Made by a program: the position numbers and the translations under genes
Shown here: one piece after another, positions 1 to 5,101 of the stretch
Position numbering within the stretch: position 1 is the first letter of the stretch
Layout of the letters: each line of letters begins with the position of its first letter
Source of the DNA: an uncultured Collinsella sp.
Lineage (GTDB): Bacteria; Actinomycetota; Coriobacteriia; Coriobacteriales; Coriobacteriaceae
DNA length: 5,489 nucleotides
Reading direction: 5' to 3'
NCBI GenBank assembly: GCA_900554455.1
Contig: USHT01000088.1
Coordinates: 1-5,489, forward strand
Notes under the pieces: generated by a model
What the model was told of the DNA's origin: nothing
The model's input: only the letters and a program-made list of their open reading frames with translations
Databases searched by the model: none

Positions 1-35
1 CCCCGCAGTGCCCGCTTCCCCCAAGGACAATTATC

Positions 36-63
36 AGTGCAGGTAGATGCCTTGCACTTTTTT
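36..63 (+). terminator. Probable intrinsic terminator of a gene left of the window
   Basis: Bases 36-43 (AGTGCAGG) pair with 51-58 (CCTTGCACT, read from 51) in an 8-bp stem with one G·U pair and a 7-base loop. The stem runs straight into six T residues (58-63) on the plus strand. Hairpin plus T-run is the form of a Rho-independent terminator, and its polarity means the gene it serves would be a plus-strand gene ending at or before the left edge, convergent with argS. No coding end can be identified in bases 1-35. The stem is modest, so this is probable rather than certain. Confidence 0.5.
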
Positions 64-71
64 GCGAAAAG

Positions 72-128
72 CCGGCGTAGTTGGAATTTCTCATTTCATC
101 GTAGTAAACCGGCATAGTTTCGTATTTC
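72..128. repeat. Degenerate direct repeat, two units of about 20 bp
   Basis: CCGGCGTAGTTGGAATTTC at 72-90 recurs as CCGGCATAGTTTCGTATTTC at 109-128, a pitch of 37 bases. The left block (CCGGC-R-TAGTT) and the right block (ATTTC) are conserved, while the 3-4 bases between them differ. The units lie in the non-coding gap between two convergent transcription units. I cannot assign a function; it may be a remnant of a dispersed intergenic repeat or chance similarity. The rest of 1-160 shows no supportable gene. Confidence 0.35.
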
Positions 129-166
129 CAGCAGTTCCAAATTCGTCAATACGTCGGCGTTTGCAA

Positions 167-197
167 AAAGCCCGACCTCCGTGGGAGATCGGGCTTT
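167..197 (-). terminator. argS intrinsic terminator
   Basis: A 14-bp stem joins 167-180 to 184-197 around a 3-base loop, and is followed in the minus direction by a run of five T residues (plus-strand A165-A169). The only imperfect pair is C176 opposite A188. In minus-strand RNA this becomes a G·U pair, whereas in plus-strand RNA it is an A-C mismatch, so the structure is best suited to transcripts coming from argS. It lies 46 bases beyond the argS stop. It could also act weakly on plus-strand transcripts, since the right side carries TTT. Confidence 0.85.
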
Positions 198-242
198 CAA
201 GGCTTAGTTAAACCAAGTCTGTACGGTCAAATGACCCGTAGC

Positions 243-2096
243 TTACATCTGCTCGGGCGCGGAAACGCCAACGAGGGTGAGAACCAGAGCGAGCGTCACG
301 CGGACGGCGTCGCAAGCGGCCAGACGGGCGCGCGAAAGCTCGGGGTCGACGGGACGGCCCTCGCTCGGCAGAACCTGGCAGGCAGCATAGAAGCTGTGGA
401 AGTCGCCGGCGAGTTCCTCAGCAAAGTGCGTCAGACGGAACGGGGCGCGGTCGCGAGCGCAGCTGGCGATGAGGTCGGTGAGCTCGTTGAGCTTGCGCGA
501 AAGGGCGAGCTCGGTCGGGTCGGTCAGCAGCGAGTAATCGACGTTCTCACCGATGGCCTTGGCGGCGACGGCCTTCATGCCCATCTCGTCAGCCTGCTCG
601 GGCGTAACGTCAGCGGCACGGCGCAGGATGGAGCACACGCGGGCGTGAGCGTACTGCACGTAGTACACCGGGTTGGAGTTGTCGCGCTTCTTAACGGCCT
701 CAATATCGAAGTCGACCATCTGGTTGGAGCTCTTGGAGATGAGCGTGTAGCGAGCGGCATCGGAGCCGACCTCGTCGACGAGCTCCTGCAGGGTCACCAT
801 GGTGCCCTTACGCTTGGACATACGGACGGGCTTGCCGTTGCGCAGCAGGTTGACGAGTTGGCCCAGCAGAACCTCAAACTTGCCGGGGTAACCCAAGGCA
901 TCGCAGACGCAGCGGACGCGCTCGATGTAGCCGTGGTGGTCGGCGCCCCAGATGTCGATGACGTGGTCGACGCGCTGGAACTTATCCCAGTGATAGGCAA
1001 CGTCGGAGGCGAAGTAGGTGTACTCACCGTCGGACTTGATCAGGACGCGGTCCTTGTCATCGCCCAGGTCGGTGGAGCGGAACCACAGGGCGCCGTCCTT
1101 GGTGTAGAGGTAGCCCATCTTGTCGAGCTTCTCAAAAGCGCGGTCGACGGCGGAGGTGCCGGCGGTCTCGCCCTCGGTGTCCTTCACATACAGCGAGCGC
1201 TCGGAAAACCAACGATCGAAGTCGCAATTGACGGCGTGGCAGAGGTCGCGCATGTTGTCGACCATCTTTACATAGCCGCGCTCGCGGAAGCTCTCCATGC
1301 GCTTCTGCGGATCGGCGTTGACCCACTTATCGCCGTCGGTGCGCCAGAACTCGGCAGCCTCGTCGATGATGTAGTCGCCGCCGTAGGAGTCCTTGCCCAG
1401 AGTCTCGGCAAAGTTGTCCTGATACGGATGGGTCTCGGGGTGCTCGTCGTTCTCGTCGGCGACAAAGGCATCGCGGTCGGCGATCAAAATCTTGTGAGCC
1501 TCATCGATGTCCACGCCCTGCTTGGCGATGATGTCGGCAAGCTGCATATAGCGCGTGCTGATGGAGTTGCCGAAGGTGTTCATCTGAGAGCCGTGGTCGT
1601 TGATGTAGAACTCACGCTGGATGTCGTAACCGGCGTGGTCCATAACGCGGCAGAGGGAGTCGCCCAGCGCGGCCCAGCGGCCGTGGCCGATGTGCATGGG
1701 GCCGACGGGGTTGGCGGAAACGAACTCGACCTGGGTCTTCAGGCCACCACCGACGTTGGACTTAGCGAAGTCCATGCCCTTCTCGCGGGCCTCGCCAAAG
1801 ATGGCGTTCTTGACGGCGACGGAGAGGTAGAAGTTGATGAAGCCAGGACCGGCGATCTCGACCTTCTCAATCGCGGGGTCCTCGGGCATATGGGCAACGA
1901 CGGCCTCGGCGATCTTGCGCGGGGCGCAGTGGGCCAGCTTGGCGGACTTCAGGGCCATGGTAGAGGTCCACTCGCCATGAGAAGTGTCAGCCGGTCGCTC
2001 GATGGCGCAATCGTCAAGTTCAAATGCGGAAAGGTCGCCGGCCTCCTGGGCCGCAGCAAGCGCAGCGCGTACCAGCTCTTCAATCTTCTCGGGCAT
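243..2096 (-). CDS. argS: Arginyl-tRNA synthetase (class I aaRS)
   Basis: This 617-residue enzyme charges tRNA-Arg with arginine using ATP in the cytoplasm. Visible landmarks are an N-terminal tRNA-recognition domain (about 5-90), the class I HIGH signature intact at residues 135-138 within a typical ArgS context (NPVGPMHIGHGR, 129-140), the family motif GADHHGY at 384-390, the second signature MSKRKG at 426-431, and the helical anticodon-binding (DALR) domain beginning near NPVYYVQYAHAR (475-486). The C-terminus ends in Met, as is usual for ArgS. It is about 40 residues longer than the E. coli enzyme, partly in a charged stretch around 195-260. The start at 2096 is chosen because AAGGAGG (2101-2107) lies four bases upstream. 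An in-frame ATG 30 codons earlier falls inside the likely promoter and has no family-like sequence after it. The gene is divergent from the CarD-like gene and has its own terminator, so it is probably monocistronic. No T-box leader is seen. Confidence 0.97.
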   Translation of the reverse strand: MPEKIEELVRAALAAAQEAGDLSAFELDDCAIERPADTSHGEWTSTMALKSAKLAHCAPRKIAEAVVAHMPEDPAIEKVEIAGPGFINFYLSVAVKNAIFGEAREKGMDFAKSNVGGGLKTQVEFVSANPVGPMHIGHGRWAALGDSLCRVMDHAGYDIQREFYINDHGSQMNTFGNSISTRYMQLADIIAKQGVDIDEAHKILIADRDAFVADENDEHPETHPYQDNFAETLGKDSYGGDYIIDEAAEFWRTDGDKWVNADPQKRMESFRERGYVKMVDNMRDLCHAVNCDFDRWFSERSLYVKDTEGETAGTSAVDRAFEKLDKMGYLYTKDGALWFRSTDLGDDKDRVLIKSDGEYTYFASDVAYHWDKFQRVDHVIDIWGADHHGYIERVRCVCDALGYPGKFEVLLGQLVNLLRNGKPVRMSKRKGTMVTLQELVDEVGSDAARYTLISKSSNQMVDFDIEAVKKRDNSNPVYYVQYAHARVCSILRRAADVTPEQADEMGMKAVAAKAIGENVDYSLLTDPTELALSRKLNELTDLIASCARDRAPFRLTHFAEELAGDFHSFYAACQVLPSEGRPVDPELSRARLAACDAVRVTLALVLTLVGVSAPEQM

Positions 2097-2100
2097 AGGT

Positions 2101-2107
2101 CCTCCTT
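2101..2107 (-). promoter_or_regulatory. Shine-Dalgarno site that fixes the argS start
   Basis: The minus strand reads AAGGAGG here, a near-perfect anti-16S match, four bases before the ATG at 2096. It decides between this start and the in-frame ATG at 2186, which would give 647 residues. Confidence 0.85.
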
Positions 2108-2163
2108 GTGTTAAAGCCCCCGAGCTCTTGGTCACTCGTAGGGCAAAAGCCAGAGTTTGTAGC

Positions 2164-2192
2164 ACTCTATCACAAGCGACGCACACTGTCGC
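2164..2192 (-). promoter_or_regulatory. Candidate argS promoter
   Basis: On the minus strand, GCGACA (2187-2192, 4/6 to the -35 consensus) is followed after 17 bases by TAGAGT (2164-2169, 4/6 to the -10 consensus). The -10 is preceded by TGA (2170-2172), giving an extended -10. The predicted transcription start near 2157 gives a leader of about 60 bases. This is an inference by eye against the housekeeping sigma consensus. Confidence 0.5.
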
Positions 2193-2395
2193 AGGGTAAA
2201 GCTAATAGATATTGCATATGCACAAAAATGACTACCGCTCCTGCGCGGCAGTACAAAGTTGGCGGTTTGCCTGCAGATTATGCACGCGTTGGAACTGCAT
2301 AAACATATGAATGGGCAGTGCATTTTATCGAATACTCTTACCTATCGGAGTTGTGTGCTTTTCCTGCATAAAGTAAGGGTTTACGCACGTCAGCG

Positions 2396-2404
2396 TGGTA
2401 TTCT
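2396..2404 (+). promoter_or_regulatory. Candidate extended -10 for the CarD-like gene
   Basis: TGG followed by TATTCT (2399-2404, 4/6) resembles an extended -10 element, and would start transcription near 2411 with a leader of about 28 bases. The only -35-like hexamer nearby, TTTACG (2380-2385), is only 13 bases away. It would be 16 bases from an alternative -10, TCTAAA (2402-2407). Which hexamer is used cannot be settled by eye. Confidence 0.4.
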
Positions 2405-2438
2405 AAACATATGTGAATTCGTATAAGTTGGAGGTAGC

Positions 2439-2924
2439 ATGTTCTCAATCGGTCAACACGTCATTCATCCGGGTCAGGGAGTCTGCACCGTCGTCGGTTT
2501 TAGGGACGACACGCCGCAGCCCATGCTGTTGCTCGAGACCAAGCAGGGACATGCGCAGACGATTCTCATGTACCCCGTGGCGCAGGCCGACCGTTTGCAT
2601 GCCGCCATCTCCCAGCAAGATGCCGAACACCTGCTGAGCCACTACGACGAGTTGGAGTGCGACACCTTTACCGAGCGCAACAGCTCGCTGGAGGAGACGC
2701 ACTTTAAGCAGCAGCTCAAGCTGGGTGCGCCCGAGACGGTCCGCGTGGCAAAAACCATGATGTACCGCATTCGCCAGGCCGAGGAAGCTGATAAAAAGCC
2801 CAGCTCCTACTACATGCGCGTACTCAAGGAAGCCAAGCGCCGCTCCATCGAGGAGTTCGCCGTGGCCTTGGGCGTCACCGAGGAGGCCGCCGAAGCTCGC
2901 CTAGCCCGAGCCGCCCTCAACTAA
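2439..2924 (+). CDS. CarD/CdnL-family RNA polymerase-binding transcription regulator (divergent)
   Basis: The 161-residue product starts with MFSIGQHVIHPGQGVCTV, the typical beginning of the CarD/CdnL/TRCF RNA polymerase-interacting domain (about residues 1-55, with the HPGQGV turn at 10-15). An all-helical C-terminal half (about 58-161) corresponds to the CarD DNA-binding helices. In characterised family members the first domain binds the RNA polymerase beta subunit and the second contacts the upstream edge of the transcription bubble, stabilising open complexes at many promoters. This protein contains no tryptophan, although a Trp in the C-terminal domain is the key wedge residue in CarD. 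By eye, its position falls at Ser82, and the basic residues that follow it are replaced by Leu-Glu. The start is supported by GGAGG (2430-2434) four bases before the ATG. It is followed 13 bases after the stop by a hairpin terminator, so it is probably transcribed alone. Family assignment is good; whether it acts like true CarD is uncertain. Confidence 0.85.
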   Translation: MFSIGQHVIHPGQGVCTVVGFRDDTPQPMLLLETKQGHAQTILMYPVAQADRLHAAISQQDAEHLLSHYDELECDTFTERNSSLEETHFKQQLKLGAPETVRVAKTMMYRIRQAEEADKKPSSYYMRVLKEAKRRSIEEFAVALGVTEEAAEARLARAALN

Positions 2925-2937
2925 CCCATCCGCGCCA

Positions 2938-2979
2938 AAAACCACCACAAAGGGGACAGGCACCTTTGTGGTGGTTTTC
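2938..2979 (+). repeat. Hairpin repeat, copy 1 (REP-like)
   Basis: This 42-bp unit has a 16-bp perfect stem (2938-2953 with 2963-2978) around the 9-base loop GGACAGGCA. It recurs at 3648-3689 in the same orientation with a single change (A2949 here, G3659 there). The flanking sequence is unrelated, so the repeat ends are sharp. The core GGGGACAGGCACC resembles dispersed REP-type palindromes I remember from various bacteria, some linked to RAYT transposases. No such transposase is in the window, so a mobile origin is only an inference. Confidence 0.8.
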
Positions 2980-2984
2980 TTGTT
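2938..2984 (+). terminator. Terminator of the CarD-like gene, formed by repeat copy 1
   Basis: The 16-bp stem begins 13 bases after the CarD-like stop codon. Its right arm ends in TTTT and continues as CTTGTT, giving a T-rich tail on the plus strand. The stem is long and stable enough to terminate without Rho. Because both arms end in A/T runs, it could also work on the opposite strand. Confidence 0.75.
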
Positions 2985-2994
2985 CTAGTAGTAT
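2966..2994 (+). promoter_or_regulatory. Weak promoter candidate for the HD gene
   Basis: TTGTGG (2966-2971, 3/6) and TAGTAT (2989-2994, 4/6) are 17 bases apart, and the gap from terminator to HD start is only about 54 bases, so a promoter must sit here unless the HD gene relies on read-through. The -35-like hexamer lies inside the right arm of the hairpin repeat. Alternative -10 words (TATTCA at 2992) overlap it. Confidence 0.3.
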
Positions 2995-3032
2995 TCATTC
3001 TTATCGATACCCACGAGCACAAGGAGTCTCTT

Positions 3033-3632
3033 ATGGCAGAGCCGCTTACCGCCGGAATCACCCGCGACCGCGCGTTCGAACTGCTCAACGAGCACAACAA
3101 GGACCCGTTCCATATCACCCATGGCGAGACGGTCGAGGGCACTATGCGCTACTTTGCGCGCGAGTTCGACCCCGAGAACGAGGAGTTTTGGGGCATCGTG
3201 GGTCTTCTGCACGACCTGGATTGGGAGGAGCATGAGGACGGCCCCATGAACCACACCATCTATGCCGCTGAGATTCTCGAGGGTGAGGGTGCGACTCCCG
3301 AGCTTATCCGTGCCATCCAGACGCACACGTCCGATTTCAACTCTTCGCTGCCCAAGCCCGAGCTGCAGATGGAAAAGATCCTGTTTGCCTGCGATGAGCT
3401 CACCGGCCTGATCGGCGCTGCAGTCATCATGCGCCCGAGCAAGAGCGTCATGGACTTTACGACCAAGTCGCTCAAAAAGAAATTCAAGGACAAGCGCTTT
3501 GCCGCCGGCTGCTCGCGCGACGTGATTTCGCAGGGCGCCGAGATGCTGGGCTGGGAGCTCCCCGAGCTCTTTGACCGCACCATCGCGGCCATGCAGTCCT
3601 TCGCCCCCGACCGCGATACCTTCCAGGCCTAA
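3033..3632 (+). CDS. HD-superfamily metal-dependent hydrolase (COG2316-like)
   Basis: The 199-residue soluble protein matches a widespread family of small HD-domain predicted hydrolases. The metal-binding set is visible: His30 (ITHGETVEG), the His60-Asp61 doublet in GLLHDLDWEE, His74 (MNHTIYAAE), His98 (IQTHTSD) and Asp121 in CDELTGLIGA. A family-typical block RPSKSVMDFTTKSLKKKFKDKRFAAG (split here: RPSK at 134-137, KKKFKDKRFAAG at 148-159) and GAEMLGWEL (168-176) follow. HD proteins usually act as phosphohydrolases or phosphodiesterases on nucleotides; the substrate of this family is not known to me and none is suggested by context. No signal peptide or membrane segment is seen, so it is cytoplasmic. 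The start is supported by AAGGAG (3021-3026) six bases upstream. The gene is isolated between two near-identical hairpin repeats, with no operon partner. Confidence 0.9.
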   Translation: MAEPLTAGITRDRAFELLNEHNKDPFHITHGETVEGTMRYFAREFDPENEEFWGIVGLLHDLDWEEHEDGPMNHTIYAAEILEGEGATPELIRAIQTHTSDFNSSLPKPELQMEKILFACDELTGLIGAAVIMRPSKSVMDFTTKSLKKKFKDKRFAAGCSRDVISQGAEMLGWELPELFDRTIAAMQSFAPDRDTFQA

Positions 3633-3647
3633 CCGCCCACGCCACCT

Positions 3648-3688
3648 AAAACCACCACGAAGGGGACAGGCACCTTTGTGGTGGTTTT
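3648..3688. terminator. Shared terminator between the convergent HD gene and proA
   Basis: The hairpin begins 15 bases after the HD stop and ends 14 bases after the proA stop as read on the minus strand. It is followed by TTTTCGTTT on the plus strand and by TTTTA on the minus strand, so it can serve both genes. Pairing is complete (one G·U) in plus-strand RNA but has one C-A mismatch in minus-strand RNA, suggesting somewhat better termination of the HD gene. Confidence 0.7.
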
Positions 3689-3689
3689 C
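3648..3689 (+). repeat. Hairpin repeat, copy 2 (REP-like)
   Basis: This second copy of the 42-bp unit at 2938-2979 has the same orientation, the identical loop GGACAGGCA and an identical right arm. The one difference is G3659 in the left arm. It pairs opposite T3677, so plus-strand RNA keeps a G·U pair and all 16 stem positions remain paired. The two copies start 710 bp apart and bracket the whole HD gene. Confidence 0.8.
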
Positions 3690-3702
3690 GTTTACGAGGG
3701 GT

Positions 3703-4989
3703 TTAGGGGCGGACCTGGCCGGTGCCGCGGAGCTTGTATTTGTAGGTGGTGAGGGCCTCGGCGGCGAAGGGGCCACGGGCGTGGAGTTTTTGGGTCGAGA
3801 TGCCGATCTCGGCGCCCAGGCCAAACTCGCCGCCGTCAGTGAAGCGCGTGCTGGCGTTGGCGTACACGGCCGAGGCATCGACCACATCCAGGAAGCGCTC
3901 GCAAGCATCCGTGTCCTCGGCAACAATGGCCTCGGAGTGCATCGTGCCGTAGCGGTTGATGTGTGCGATGGCCTCGTCCTCGCTCGCCACGACCTTCACG
4001 CTCATCTCGAGAGCCAGGTACTCTCGACCCCAGTCCTCCTCAGTCGCGGCGACGTAGTCATCACCCTCGGCAAGTCCGGCATCGGCGCATGCGGCGCAGG
4101 TTGCCTCGTCGCCGTGAATGAGCACGCCGTGGTCATGCAGCACGGCCACGACTGCGGGCAAAAACGCATCGGCCACAGCACGGTCGACCAGCAGCGACTC
4201 GGCGGCATTGCACACGCCTACGCGCTGGGTCTTGGCATTAACGATAATGTTGAGCGCCTTATCAAAGTCGGCGGATTCATGCACGTAGATGTGGCAGTTG
4301 CCCGTGCCCGTCTCGATCACCGGCACAAGCGACTCGCGCACGCAGCGCTGGATCAGGCCTGCACCGCCGCGCGGAATGAGCACGTCGACGACACCGCGGA
4401 GCTTCATGAGCTCGCCAGTGGCCTCGCGGTCGGTGGACTCGATCATCGACACGGCCTCACGCGGGAAGCCCTTGGCCTCAAGCGCATCGGCCAGCAGCTC
4501 GGCGATCATGGCACACGAGTGATAGGCCAGCGAGCCGCCGCGCAGAATGCAGGCGTTGCCGGTGCGGATGCAGATGCCCGCGGCGTCGGCCGTCACGTTG
4601 GGGCGCGCCTCGTAGACCATAGCGACCAGGCCCAGCGGCACACTCACACGGGTCAGGTCCACGCCGCTTGCAAGCACGCGGTGGTCGAGCACGCGGCCCA
4701 CGGGATCAGGCAGCTCGGCGAGCTTTTCCAGGCCGGCGGCCATGCCCTCGACGCGCTCGGGCGTCAGCAGCAGGCGATCGAGCAGTCCGGCCGAAGTGCC
4801 CGCATCGCGCGCGGCGGACATATCGAGCTCGTTAGCGGCGACGATGGAGTCGACACCGTTGCGCAGTGCTGCGGCCATGGCGCGCACGGCCTCCTGACGC
4901 TGCTCATCGCTCGCCGTGGCAAGCGAGGCCGACGCTGCCTTGGCGGCAACGGCAAGATCGTGGACATACGTGGCTATATCGACCGACAT
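3703..4989 (-). CDS. proA: Glutamate-5-semialdehyde dehydrogenase (gamma-glutamyl phosphate reductase)
   Basis: The 428-residue enzyme reduces gamma-glutamyl phosphate with NADPH to glutamate-5-semialdehyde, the second step of proline synthesis from glutamate, in the cytoplasm. It has normal family length and an aldehyde-dehydrogenase fold. Landmarks are VYEARPNVTADAAG (125-138) and the cofactor-side segment RTGNACILRGG (142-152), then GTGNCHIYVH (228-237), the catalytic Cys260 in QRVGVCNAAES (255-265), and the C-terminal family block RFTDGGEFGLGAEIG (382-396) followed by HARGPF (403-408). The start at 4989 is the natural N-terminus. Upstream purines are spread over AGGAG (12 bases away) and AAAGGG (6 bases away), so the exact ribosome site is ambiguous. 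Its usual partner proB is not adjacent on either side: the upstream neighbour is divergent and the downstream one convergent. It therefore looks like a single-gene unit, with proB presumably elsewhere. Confidence 0.97.
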   Translation of the reverse strand: MSVDIATYVHDLAVAAKAASASLATASDEQRQEAVRAMAAALRNGVDSIVAANELDMSAARDAGTSAGLLDRLLLTPERVEGMAAGLEKLAELPDPVGRVLDHRVLASGVDLTRVSVPLGLVAMVYEARPNVTADAAGICIRTGNACILRGGSLAYHSCAMIAELLADALEAKGFPREAVSMIESTDREATGELMKLRGVVDVLIPRGGAGLIQRCVRESLVPVIETGTGNCHIYVHESADFDKALNIIVNAKTQRVGVCNAAESLLVDRAVADAFLPAVVAVLHDHGVLIHGDEATCAACADAGLAEGDDYVAATEEDWGREYLALEMSVKVVASEDEAIAHINRYGTMHSEAIVAEDTDACERFLDVVDASAVYANASTRFTDGGEFGLGAEIGISTQKLHARGPFAAEALTTYKYKLRGTGQVRP

Positions 4990-5101
4990 GGACGGCCCTT
5001 TCTCCTAGAAGTTTGCAACCATGGTAGCCGATTTGCGCATGGCCTCGCCCGCGGCGGTAGAATTGGTCAACCCGAAACACCGCAACGAACGGAAGACTCA
5101 C
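4990..5101. promoter_or_regulatory. Divergent promoter region of proA and the hydrolase
   Basis: These 112 bases must supply both promoters. For proA, the minus strand has TACCAT (5021-5026, 4/6 to -10) with no good -35 at the right distance. A strong -35-like TTGACC (5065-5070, minus) lies 38 bases away, too far to pair with it. The proA ribosome-binding purines are at 4996-5006. For the hydrolase, see the separate plus-strand entry. The two promoters sit within about 50 bases of each other, so they could interfere. Confidence 0.35.
5033..5063 (+). promoter_or_regulatory. Candidate promoter of the alpha/beta hydrolase
   Basis: TAGAAT (5058-5063) matches 5 of 6 positions of the -10 consensus. 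TTGCGC (5033-5038, 3/6) is a possible -35 with a slightly long 19-base spacer. Transcription from near 5070 would give a leader of about 30 bases carrying a modest ribosome site, GGAAG (5091-5095), six bases before the ATG. Confidence 0.45.

Larger units (their letters stand above)
2097..2438. other. Divergent intergenic spacer between argS and the CarD-like gene
   Basis: This 342-base gap is AT-richer than the flanking genes. It contains the argS ribosome site and promoter at its left end and the CarD-like gene's -10 region and ribosome site at its right end. Between about 2195 and 2375 I see no credible gene. The small open frames there (about 63-64 codons) have no ribosome site and low-complexity random-looking products. 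Short repeated words (CTGCATAAA twice, TAAACATATG twice, and the palindrome TGCATATGCA at 2213-2222) are the only structure noticed and could be regulator sites. Confidence 0.6.

Noticed and set aside
231..2114. A 627-codon plus-strand open frame covering almost all of argS
   Set aside because: It is the antisense shadow of argS. The minus strand carries every arginyl-tRNA synthetase motif, while this frame gives a biased Val/Leu/Gly/Asp-rich product with no recognisable domain and no ribosome site. Long antisense frames are common opposite GC-rich genes.
2097..2157. A T-box or other riboswitch in the argS leader
   Set aside because: The predicted leader is only about 60 bases, with no T-box sequence, no specifier stem and no terminator hairpin before the start codon.
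2097..2186. An upstream in-frame ATG that would extend ArgS by 30 residues
   Set aside because: The ATG lies inside the predicted argS promoter with no ribosome site, the extra residues do not resemble ArgS, and AAGGAGG sits perfectly before the ATG at 2096.
2108..2323. Small open frames of 63-64 codons on both strands of the argS/CarD-like spacer
   Set aside because: They lack Shine-Dalgarno sites, overlap the argS promoter, and have Cys/Ser-rich random-looking products.
2938..3689. The repeated hairpin as part of a CRISPR array or an insertion sequence end
   Set aside because: There are only two copies, 710 bp apart, with a complete HD gene between them and no transposase or cas gene. They are direct rather than inverted repeats, so they do not look like IS termini.
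2985..3926. A 313-codon minus-strand open frame opposite the HD gene and overlapping the end of proA
   Set aside because: It crosses the shared terminator and overlaps two well-supported genes. Its product is low-complexity and matches nothing recognisable.
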